64,000 nt of DNA from Basidiobolus meristosporus CBS 931.73 (Eukaryota; Basidiobolomycota; Basidiobolomycetes; Basidiobolales; Basidiobolaceae). The stretch covers positions 124,001-188,000 of the forward strand of contig MCFE01000067.1 of the NCBI GenBank assembly GCA_002104905.1. The letters run 5' to 3'. A program made the position numbers and the translations under genes. The notes under the pieces are model-generated. The model was not told the DNA's origin and did no database searches. It saw nothing but the letters and a program-made list of their open reading frames with translations. Below are positions 54,806 through 62,943 of this stretch, piece by piece; within the stretch, counting starts at the first letter, position 1, and each line of letters opens with the position of its first letter.

Positions 54806-54819
54806 TAGGGTTAGGGGGA
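54806..54819 (+). repeat. Telomere-type tract 2 (TAGGGTTAGGG)
   Basis: Joins the broken Ty3-type protease to the 3' end of LINE copy A2. Confidence 0.85.
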
Positions 54820-56858
54820 GACAGTCTCCAACAGGTGAAATCTTTATATCAGTTGAAACAAAGAAGCCAGCGCTACTGTTGTAGCTTTGATACAAGAGTG
54901 TGTAGCTGAGGGGAATTTGTAGGTAAGTTTACAGGAAGTGATGATAGTTCTTCAGTGCTCAAGACACTGTTCAGTGGGAAGGGGGGTAGCAAGAGAGGTA
55001 AGAATGACTTGTGAACAGCATTAATGAGGGGAATGTGATAAGGATTGATATTCATCATAAAGGGAGTGTGCTGCTTCAGATATTGCTGCCAAAGGTCTGT
55101 TAAGTACTTCAGGTAGGCCAGCTTGGGTTTTTCTGACTGCACAATAAATTCAGCAAACTTCTTGACTTCAGGATCTCCAAGTATAGTTCTCCAGCAGGAG
55201 CCAGGTGTTGTGTGGTGTGTTCTCTTCCAGGCCTTAATCAGTGGGTTGTTGCAGTGGTGAAGTCTGAGGTATAATCTGGTTCTAAGGTAGAGAAGTCTGA
55301 TCTTATAGGGCATAAACCCAAAAGCACCAAGAATAGCATGTCTGTAGGGGCATTCAGGCAAATGAGGCACCAAGGAGGTAATGCACCATACTGCAAACTT
55401 GTCAAGCTTAGTGCAGTCTCTAGAAGTAAGAGAGAGAAGTGGTAAGCCAAATTCCAGGACAGGGAAGACAAACTGCTCGAGTAGAAGAAGGCAGCTGGGA
55501 GCTGAAGTTGTAGGAGGAGTAACAGCCAGTAGCTTGTGGAGTGCCTGTCTTGCCAGGATAATTCTCTTCTTCAGGTGTGCTCCAGAGTCTAGTCCAGTAG
55601 GAAGGAAAGGAAAGCCAAGATATGTAGCAGAAACCTGAGCAGGTAGAGTGGAGTTCTCCAAGTTGATGGGAGAGCCCAAAGGTACTGTCTTTGCAATGGA
55701 AAGCTGGAGATTATTCTTCTGCAGATACTGGTGGATGGTCTGGGAGTCTTGTTGCACATTGGAGGAGGATATTCTGATGTCATCAGCAAAGAGAGTAACC
55801 AGGCAGTCAGCTGAGAGTCTTGGGAAATCCCTCAGGAAGATGGCAAACAGTATAGGACCAAGCACAGAGCCTTGAACCACTCCATTAGGAACTGAGAACA
55901 CAGCTGATTGCTCACTCGGGTGCAGAATTCTTGCTTGTGGATCCAGAAACAGAGACCTGACAAGGAGGGTGAGAGAGGTCCTGGAGAAGCATTGCAACTT
56001 GGACCAAAGCAGATTTCTGTCAACTGAATCAAAGGCCTTAGTAATATCAAACAGAACAGAGGGATACTTGCACTGGAGAGAGTGATCTTGGCTAAGTATG
56101 ACTGCATATTCCAAGGAGAGGCCAGAAACAAAGCCAAACTGTGCAGGGTGAAACTTGAGGGAGTCAGAGTAGAGCTCCTGAGCAAGCAGAAGCTCAAACA
56201 CCTTTCTGCAGGTGGGCAGCAGAGATATTTGCCTATAGGAGCTAGGATCCAGGTGCTTTCCTTTACCCTTGTACAGTGGCAGAACATTTGCAAAGGACCA
56301 TTCCTCAGGAGTAGAAAGCTGGGCTGAGCATTGCTGAAACAGTGGAAGCAGAAGTGCAGACATGGCCTTGGTACTAGTCTTCAGAAGCTCACAGGACATT
56401 GTGTCCACACCTGGAGCAGTAGAGTTGGGAAGCCTCTTGAGCACATTATGGATTCTCCCTTGATCAAGTGCAAGTGGGATGGGCAGAGTCTTGAAGTCAG
56501 GATGAAAGCCAGGAGTTGAGTACTGCTTTGTAGAGAAGAAGATGTTAGCCAGCTGTTCTGTTGAAGGTAACTTCCTGGAAGAGGGCCTCATTGCCCTGTA
56601 GAGTCTTGATACTGTTCTTGTTATAGAGTTGGAAGATTGCAGAGGCAAAGAACTCATAATATGATCCCAGAGCTGAGTATGTAGAGTGTGGTGAATTGCC
56701 TTGGAGTGGTGTATGGCTGTCAGGAGGAGTTTCTCTGCTTTTGGGTTAGGGAAACTCAGGTAGCATTGTTGCAGGGCTGAAACAATGGATTCCCATTTTC
56801 TTGAGGTAACAGCAGTAGTCTTGCATGGCAGTGAGAGGGAGGCAGAGACCAGAATCAA
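54820..56858 (-). mobile_element. LINE family A, copy A2 (ORF2 with RT, 5'-truncated)
   Basis: A non-LTR element on the minus strand. The 3' end (left) has a degenerate hairpin (GTCTCCAACAGGTGAAA read on +) and an AATAAA signal. The open frame 54873-56858 encodes RT and the C-terminal part. The 5' end stops inside ORF2 at 56858, where tract 3 begins. It is nearly identical by eye to A4 over the shared 1.1 kb. Confidence 0.9.
54873..56858 (-). CDS. LINE-A ORF2, reverse transcriptase part
   Basis: 661 codons open from the truncation to a stop at 54873. RT motifs in order: NVLPLYKGKGKHLDPSSYR, LLPTCRKVFELLLAQEL, FDITKAFDSVD (motif A), GVVQGSVLGPILFAIF (motif B) and TLFADDIRI (motif C, with Phe instead of Tyr). 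A C-terminal region of about 230 aa follows without a clear RNase H or CCHC motif. The endonuclease part is missing through truncation. The frame has no stops, so the copy is young. Confidence 0.88.
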   Translation of the reverse strand: MILVSASLSLPCKTTAVTSRKWESIVSALQQCYLSFPNPKAEKLLLTAIHHSKAIHHTLHTQLWDHIMSSLPLQSSNSITRTVSRLYRAMRPSSRKLPSTEQLANIFFSTKQYSTPGFHPDFKTLPIPLALDQGRIHNVLKRLPNSTAPGVDTMSCELLKTSTKAMSALLLPLFQQCSAQLSTPEEWSFANVLPLYKGKGKHLDPSSYRQISLLPTCRKVFELLLAQELYSDSLKFHPAQFGFVSGLSLEYAVILSQDHSLQCKYPSVLFDITKAFDSVDRNLLWSKLQCFSRTSLTLLVRSLFLDPQARILHPSEQSAVFSVPNGVVQGSVLGPILFAIFLRDFPRLSADCLVTLFADDIRISSSNVQQDSQTIHQYLQKNNLQLSIAKTVPLGSPINLENSTLPAQVSATYLGFPFLPTGLDSGAHLKKRIILARQALHKLLAVTPPTTSAPSCLLLLEQFVFPVLEFGLPLLSLTSRDCTKLDKFAVWCITSLVPHLPECPYRHAILGAFGFMPYKIRLLYLRTRLYLRLHHCNNPLIKAWKRTHHTTPGSCWRTILGDPEVKKFAEFIVQSEKPKLAYLKYLTDLWQQYLKQHTPFMMNINPYHIPLINAVHKSFLPLLLPPFPLNSVLSTEELSSLPVNLPTNSPQLHTLVSKLQQ

Positions 56859-56879
56859 TTAGGGTTAGGGTTAGGGGGG
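56859..56879 (+). repeat. Telomere-type tract 3 (TTAGGG x3)
   Basis: Three perfect TTAGGG units plus extra G, between the 5' truncation of A2 and the 3' end of the ORF1-only element. It is the longest tract in the window. Confidence 0.92.
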
Positions 56880-57908
56880 ATGATAATCACCACAGGGTGA
56901 AATCTTTATTTAAATCATAAATAAAGAAGCCAAATTTGAATATGAATAGTTGAGATGCAGAAAGCCTACAAGATTAACTTGGACTTTGCTGTATCCCAAA
57001 TATCCTCAATATTGAAGTCTAGAGGAGAATGTAGCAAAACTGCTTGTTCACTGTAGTATTTCTTGAGGAAGTTTGTGACTTGAAGGGAAGGAGAGTTTTT
57101 CAACAAGCTGGTAAACCTTTTGAGGAGTTCTTTTTCCAGAGAGACTGGTACAAAGAGTGGAATGTCCAAATGATGTCTGAATATATGCTCTGAGAGCTCC
57201 CAATCCAGCATATTTTTGACTTCTTCTGTAAAATCTTCAACAATATCTTTGTCAAGAATAACTTCCAAGAGATCCCTGGCAATGTACTGAATGTTAATAA
57301 TCTTGGGCATATGAATACCTAGGTCCTTGAGGTAGTTTCTTTGTTCTGAAATTGGGAGATAGCCAGCATTTCTGAAATAGCAAACAGCCCAATTGGCAGT
57401 GGGAGGAGTATCAGGGCTGACAGGGAATCTTCTTCTAGCTTTAGGGTGCACTGGCTTAGGTGACTGTCTTGTTGAAAGGGCAGCTGGCTTTGGATGAGCT
57501 TGAAGTGCTTGGGAGTATGTCTGAGTATAAATGGCAGGAGTTGCTGGTTGCTGACAGTGGTCAGATTGACTGGAAGAAGAGCTGGTTGAGGGGTTGCAAG
57601 GTAAGGAAGAAGCTGAAAGAGAAGTAGAGAGTGCTGGGTGAAGTTCAGAGAGAGTTTTGAAGAGAACCTGAATCTGAGATTTCAACATTGAGTTTTCAGC
57701 TTCAAGAAGCAAAACTCTTTGTTCAAGATAAGAAGTCTGTAAAGAGTGAAAGTTGGGTAAAGACATGGAAGAATTAGATAATAAGAAGAAAGGAGTAGTT
57801 GGGGTGGGAAGGTGGGAAAATAGTTAAGAAGAAAAGAGAGGAAAGATCTGAAATTGAAAATCTCAGAATTTATAGATGGATGGACAAGGGTAGAGGATAG
57901 ATTAATCC
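56880..57908 (-). mobile_element. ORF1-only LINE-like element (A3)
   Basis: A short element of about 1.03 kb on the minus strand with one intact ORF1 and no RT. Its 3' UTR follows ORF1 directly and carries AATAAA, the hairpin TCACC-ACAG-GGTGA (+ strand reading) and a C-rich tail into CCCTAA, like the RT-bearing elements. The 5' UTR is pyrimidine-rich. Telomere-type DNA lies on both sides (56859-56879 and 57909-57918), so it looks like a complete unit and not a random truncation. Confidence 0.75.
56966..57766 (-). CDS. ORF1 protein of element A3
   Basis: 266 aa from ATG to stop without breaks. The N-terminus is a coiled coil (YLEQRVLLLEAENSMLKSQI, about residues 13-32), followed by a Ser/Pro/Gln-rich linker. 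The conserved C-terminal half (about residues 120-265; NWAVCYFRNAGYLPISEQRN) is homologous to ORF1 of LINE-B: the same order of a W--YF start, an I-NI block, an L-VILDK block and an end with an acidic/W motif. Likely an RNA-binding, particle-forming protein. The fold was not assigned. Confidence 0.75.
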   Translation of the reverse strand: MSLPNFHSLQTSYLEQRVLLLEAENSMLKSQIQVLFKTLSELHPALSTSLSASSLPCNPSTSSSSSQSDHCQQPATPAIYTQTYSQALQAHPKPAALSTRQSPKPVHPKARRRFPVSPDTPPTANWAVCYFRNAGYLPISEQRNYLKDLGIHMPKIINIQYIARDLLEVILDKDIVEDFTEEVKNMLDWELSEHIFRHHLDIPLFVPVSLEKELLKRFTSLLKNSPSLQVTNFLKKYYSEQAVLLHSPLDFNIEDIWDTAKSKLIL

Positions 57909-57941
57909 AGGGTTAGGGAAAAATAGTTAAGAAGAAAAGAG
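57909..57941 (+). repeat. Telomere-type tract 4 followed by a 25-bp copied tag
   Basis: AGGGTTAGGG (57909-57918) is followed by AAATAGTTAAGAAGAAAAGA, which repeats part of the A3 5' UTR at about 57817-57841. After this comes the G-run and 3' end of copy A4. Confidence 0.8.
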
Positions 57942-59111
57942 AGGGGGGAGACAGTCACCAACAGGTGAAATCTTTATTTCAGTTGAAACAAAGAAGCCAG
58001 CGCTACTGTTGTAGCTTTGATACAAGAGTGTGTAGCTGAGGGGAATTTGTAGGTAAGCTAATAAGAAGTGATGATAGTTCTTCAGTGCTCAAGACACTGT
58101 TCAGTGGGAAGGGGGGTAGCAAGAGAGGTAAGAATGACTTGTGAACAACATTAATGAGGGGAATGTGATAAGGATTGATATTCATCATAAAGGGAGTGTG
58201 CTGCTGCAGATATTGCTGCCAAAGGTCTGTCAAGTACTTCAGGTAGGCCAGCTTGGGTTTTTCTGACTGCAGAATAAATTCTGCAAACTTCTTGACTTCA
58301 GGATCTCCAAGTATAGTTCTCCAGCAGGAGCCAGGTTTTGTGTGGTGTGTTCTCTTCCAGGCCTTAATCAGTGGGTTGTTGCAGTGGTGAAGTCTGAGAT
58401 ATAATCTGGTTCTAAGGTAGAGAAGTCTGATCTTATAGGGCATAAACCCAAAAGCACCAAGAATAGCATGTCTGTAGGGGCATTCAGGCAAATGAGGCAC
58501 CAAGGAGGTAATGCACCATACTGCAAACTTGTCAAGCTTAGTGCAGTCTCTAGAAGTAAGAGAGAGAAGTGGTAAGCCAAATTCCAGGACAGGGAAGACA
58601 AACTGCTCGAGTAGAAGAAGGCAGCTGGGAGCTGAAGTTGTAGGAGGAGTAACAGCCAGTAGCTTGTGGAGTGCCTGTCTTGCCAGGATAATTCTCTTCT
58701 TCAGGTGTGCTCCAGAGTCTAGTCCAGTAGGAAGGAAAGGAAAGCCAAGATATGTAGCAGAAACCTGAGCAGGTAGAGTGGAGTTCTCTAAGGTGATGGG
58801 AGAGCCCAAAGGTACTGTCTTTGCAATGGAAAGCTGGAGATTATTCTTCTGCAGATACTGGTGGATGGTCTGGGAGTCTTGTTGCACATTGGAGGAGGAT
58901 ATTCTGATGTCATCAGCAAAGAGAGTAGCCAGGCAGTCAGCTGAGAGTCTTGGGAAATCATTCAGGAAGATGGCAAACAGTATAGGACCAAGCACAGAGC
59001 CTTGAACCACTCCATTAGGAACTGAGAACACTGGTGATTGCTCACTTGGGTGCAGAATTCTTGCTTGTGGATCCAGAAACAGGGACCTGACAAGGAGGGT
59101 GAGAGAGGTAC
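57942..59111 (-). mobile_element. LINE family A, copy A4 (5'-truncated)
   Basis: 3' hairpin TCACC-AACA-GGTGA, AATAAA signal, then an ORF2 frame open from the stop at 58003 to the truncation at about 59111. The RT part keeps GVVQGSVLGPILFAIF and TLFADDIRI. It is nearly identical to A2, so both inserted recently or one copied the other. Confidence 0.88.
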
Positions 59112-59118
59112 TTAGGGG
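59112..59118 (+). repeat. Telomere-type tract 5 (TTAGGGG)
   Basis: One unit between the truncated 5' end of A4 and the 3' end of LINE-B copy B1. Confidence 0.75.
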
Positions 59119-59199
59119 AGGGAAAGTCACCAAGTTGGTGAAATCTTTATTTGAGTTAGGAACTAATCTAGGTACAAATAAAGAAGCCAATTAAGAGGT

Positions 59200-62049
59200 C
59201 TAGAACCTCTCTAATAAGTAATCTAATTTATGTTTTGTTTCATCTCTTATGTTTGTTTCAATAAAGTAAAGTTCATCAGGGGTAAATATAAAATTCAGGG
59301 GTTTTGGGGGAAGTACAAATTGTAGATGTTTCTGATCAATATAATCCAAGACTGGAACCCAGCCTGGGATTAGGTGTAGTAGGAAAGGTGTGTGGACTTG
59401 TAAGTAGCTCTGCCACATAGATCTTAGATGGTCCTGAGCCAGTAGTCTTGGTTTCTCAGCTTTTTGAAGTTTTGAAGCAAGCTCTGTTACTACAGCAGAG
59501 CCAACCAGGGTGTGCCAGCAAGAAGATTTCAGGGAGGAGTTAGATTGAAGCCATTGTTTGATGGAGGGGTTATGTGATTTCTGAAGTTTGACTAGGAAGG
59601 AAGCACGGAGATAGACCATTCGGATTTGGTATGGGTAGAAGCCAAAGGCTCCATTAGTTGCATGGATATAGGGAGATACTGGAAGATAAGGTACCAAGGA
59701 TCTGATACACTGATGGAGAAATTTATCCAGGCGGTGAAGTTCTCTGGAGGTTAGGGGTATAATGTGGAGACCAAACTCAAGTACCGGCAGTACATACTGC
59801 TTCAGAAGTATAGGGATCTTTTGAATTGGAGTGTCTGGAGTGACTACTACCAGAAGCTTTTTGAGAGCCTGTTGAGCAAGACGGATCCTATTATTCAGGT
59901 GGAGCTTTGAGTCAATCCCATGTTGACAAAATGGCAGACCTAGATATATTGCAGTTTGTTGTGGCAGAATGCTAGTGTTCTGTATAGTTGTAGTGCATCC
60001 AATTGGGACTGTCTTGGAAATTGAGAGTGAGAGGTTGTTGGCAGCCAAGTACTTCTCAATGATGGCAGTATCTGCTATGGGATTAGGAGTAGCAATCTTG
60101 ATATCATCCGCATAGAGAGTTAGTAGTGGATAGGGAGAGTCTGGTGAGGGGCCTTTTGGAAATAAAGGAAAGTCATGTAGGAATATCACAAATAGTAAGG
60201 GACCTAGTACAGATCCTTGGACCACTCCATTTGGAACCTCATAAGTCTCTGATGTACAACTTGGATGCAAAATTTTGGCTGAGTTCTCACAAAATAGAGA
60301 ACGTACAAGAAGGGTCATTGGTAGTGTGGTAACTGCTAATAGCTTTCTCCAAAGCAGAGCTCTGTCCACAGAGTCAAAGGCTTTAGTAATGTCAAACAGA
60401 ATGGTTGGCAATGAGAATTGAAGTGAATGATCATGGCTTAGCACTACAGCCATATCCAAGGAGAGTTTGGGCAAGAAGCCAAACTGAGAAGGATGGAATG
60501 GATATAGTTGAGATTGCAAGGATCTTGCAATTATAAGCTCAAAGATTTTCCGGCAGGTTGGCAGGAGTGAAACTGGCCGGTAAGAACCTGGGAGTGAGTG
60601 TTTCCCCTTCCCTTTGTATAAGGGCATTACATTTGCCTGTGACCAGGCCTTTGGGGTAGTCAATTGTTGGGCACAGATAGAGTAGAATGGGAGAAGTAAG
60701 TGACTCATTTTGGAGTAGCACACCCGGAGTAGATCGTAGGTAATCAAGTCATGTCCAGGTGCAGTATTTGCAGGAAGCTTCTTTAAAATTTTCTCCAGAA
60801 GCTTTGCTGAAACCAAAATTGGAGATGTTGGACTGCTAGATATGTTACCAGTATGGTAGAAAGGAGGAGTGGGATGCACGGTTGAATCAAAGAATATAGG
60901 GGCCAGTTTGTCTGGTGATGGTATACTCCTTGCTTGGGGTCTCATGGCTTTATATACTCTTGATATGGACCTTGTGGTGGCATTCATATTTACTAAGGGC
61001 AAGGTATCCATGATATGAGCCCATAATCTAGTGTGCTCAGTGATCTGTAGTGACTTGGAGTAGGAGATTGCGCTTTCCAGGAGGTTCTGTGTTTTTGGGT
61101 TAGGGAAACATAGGTAGCTGGAATTTAAGGCAGAAATGATGGATTTCCATTTAAGTTGGTTTGCAGATGGCTTTTGGTAAGACTTGGTGGGCAGGGCCAG
61201 ACAGCCAGTGATTATGATGAAATGCTGGTAAAATAGCCATAATGCATTTACATCATCACAAATCCATGCAGGTAAGCTGGGAAATGCATATTCTGTAAGC
61301 AAGGATAGGTAGTTGGCAAAGTCCTGTGTCTGTGATACTGAAGCTTTGGCTGGCAGGATTGTAAATGGCTGAAGAAGGGTGCCAATTGGTAGGGTTTTTC
61401 TGGCAGAAATGATAATATGTATTGGCTTGTGATCAGATTTCTCTAGTGAACCACAGCTGATATCCTCTGGAATGCTTGTAACCTGGTGGATGTATTGTAA
61501 GGCAGCTGGAGTAGCTGTTACCCAGTCAACACAACGTTGAGCTTGCTGAGTGTTTACAGTGACCAGATGGTTTTGTCGGAGGAACTTTGTAAAGTGCTCC
61601 TCTCTAGTTCTAAGTCTGGATGAAATAGTGGTGATATTTTCAGGGTGGGGAATATTTATATCTCCCACTACCATACAAGGGATTGATGAGCTGTTAATGA
61701 ATTCTGATGTGGCCAAGAAAATTGCCAGTGTTATGGAGTTAGACAGAGATGGAGGGAGATAGATAATAATGGCTACTATAGTTGGAAGTGTTAGAGCATA
61801 GCAGTAATACTCATAGATGATGGATACATTTGCTGAGGGTGCAAGCTTAGAAGATGAAAGAGCAACAAGTGCCATTGAGTGAGCTGGAAGTCTTGGGTGA
61901 GCAGATGAATATGCATTCAGTCTAGAGGGAAGTTTTGGCAACTTAACATCAATTAGTAGGAGCAAGGAATATTCCTTTTTCAGTAAGTTTTCTAATTCAG
62001 CTACAGTTGGAGTGATGGAGTTGCAATTGAGTAAGAGTATGTTTTGTAG
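59200..62049 (-). CDS. LINE-B ORF2: AP-like endonuclease plus reverse transcriptase
   Basis: About 950 codons with no stop. The frame begins right after the UGA that ends ORF1b and lacks an ATG at its conserved start. The endonuclease part opens ILLLNCNSITPTVAELENLL and contains VVGDINIPHPE and SDHKPIHII; the usual catalytic Glu block reads LIDVKLPK, with Asp instead of Glu. RT motifs are NVMPLYKGKGKHSLPGSYRP, FDITKAFDSVDRALLW, NGVVQGSVLGPLLFVIF and LTLYADDIKI. The C-terminal region is homologous to that of family A. The intact length suggests recent activity. Confidence 0.9.
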   Translation of the reverse strand, partial: LQNILLLNCNSITPTVAELENLLKKEYSLLLLIDVKLPKLPSRLNAYSSAHPRLPAHSMALVALSSSKLAPSANVSIIYEYYCYALTLPTIVAIIIYLPPSLSNSITLAIFLATSEFINSSSIPCMVVGDINIPHPENITTISSRLRTREEHFTKFLRQNHLVTVNTQQAQRCVDWVTATPAALQYIHQVTSIPEDISCGSLEKSDHKPIHIIISARKTLPIGTLLQPFTILPAKASVSQTQDFANYLSLLTEYAFPSLPAWICDDVNALWLFYQHFIIITGCLALPTKSYQKPSANQLKWKSIISALNSSYLCFPNPKTQNLLESAISYSKSLQITEHTRLWAHIMDTLPLVNMNATTRSISRVYKAMRPQARSIPSPDKLAPIFFDSTVHPTPPFYHTGNISSSPTSPILVSAKLLEKILKKLPANTAPGHDLITYDLLRVCYSKMSHLLLPFYSICAQQLTTPKAWSQANVMPLYKGKGKHSLPGSYRPVSLLPTCRKIFELIIARSLQSQLYPFHPSQFGFLPKLSLDMAVVLSHDHSLQFSLPTILFDITKAFDSVDRALLWRKLLAVTTLPMTLLVRSLFCENSAKILHPSCTSETYEVPNGVVQGSVLGPLLFVIFLHDFPLFPKGPSPDSPYPLLTLYADDIKIATPNPIADTAIIEKYLAANNLSLSISKTVPIGCTTTIQNTSILPQQTAIYLGLPFCQHGIDSKLHLNNRIRLAQQALKKLLVVVTPDTPIQKIPILLKQYVLPVLEFGLHIIPLTSRELHRLDKFLHQCIRSLVPYLPVSPYIHATNGAFGFYPYQIRMVYLRASFLVKLQKSHNPSIKQWLQSNSSLKSSCWHTLVGSAVVTELASKLQKAEKPRLLAQDHLRSMWQSYLQVHTPFLLHLIPGWVPVLDYIDQKHLQFVLPPKPLNFIFTPDELYFIETNIRDETKHKLDYLLERF

Positions 62050-62943
62050 TCAGGCAGACTCTGAGGTTGCCTGTTCCTGCTGAAACTCTTGCACTGCCCT
62101 TTGTAAATTTCCAGAATTATTCCACAACTCTTCAAATGGAGCTTGTGTAATGTCTTTCAGGATTCTAATTGCTTCCTCTTTCAAGAAGTAGGCCACATCA
62201 TAGGTTGGAGCCTGTTTCTTAATGGCAGCAAAGAAAGCCATAATTGCCATGTGAGCTGGGGGCTTGTTGAATATTCCTGGCTCAGTGTCCATTGACTCTG
62301 GTGGAATGATTGTGAATTTGGTAGACACCCAGTTTAGATTTTTTGCCAGATACTTAGTCAATGCAGTGGAGAAGTTTCTGTCCACAATCATTTCTAGGAT
62401 CTTTCCTCTTCTCCAAGCTAGGTTAACAATTTTTGAAGTGTCAATATTTAGAGAGCGGAATGTATGTCTGATGTTTGATATAGTAGTCCATGGAACATTG
62501 GCAAAGTATAGCAAGGACCAATTCTGGAGCTGAGGTAAGTTTGCTGGAGGCTTATAGGTAGACTTCCTGGCAGGTTGTGTGGTAGGCTTTAGTGTTTCCA
62601 AGGTAGCAAGTTGTGGTTGAGACTTTTTAGAATTACGTATGACTTTGGAAAGAATTCTGCCAGCAACTGTGTCAGGAATGTTAGTACTTGTTGATGGTGC
62701 AGGGCCTGGCTCCTGGTACTGCTTTTGTAGAATACTTGAGTATGTCTCTTTTTGTTTTCCTTTATCCAAGGTGCTATGCCTTGGAATGGGATTTTGGGGA
62801 ATAGAGACTTCAGGTATCAACTCTGGGGTCTGGTGATTGTCCAACACTGTTGCTTGAGCTTCCAGCTTTTCCTCTAAGATTTGAACTCTCTGCTTAAGCT
62901 CATCATTTGACGCTATAAGTGTGCATTGTTTGGAGCCAGGTCA
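62050..62943 (-). CDS. LINE-B ORF1b
   Basis: The frame opens after a stop near 62944. An ATG at 62847 gives 265 aa, but upstream codons of the same frame encode a coiled coil (NDELKQRVQILEEKLEAQ) that repeats one in ORF1a. The conserved ORF1 half (NWSLLYFANVPWTTISNIRH, then IVNLAWRRGKILEMIVDRNF) is homologous to the A3 protein. It ends in UGA, followed in frame by CUA and then ORF2. Its role is likely RNA binding. Confidence 0.75.
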
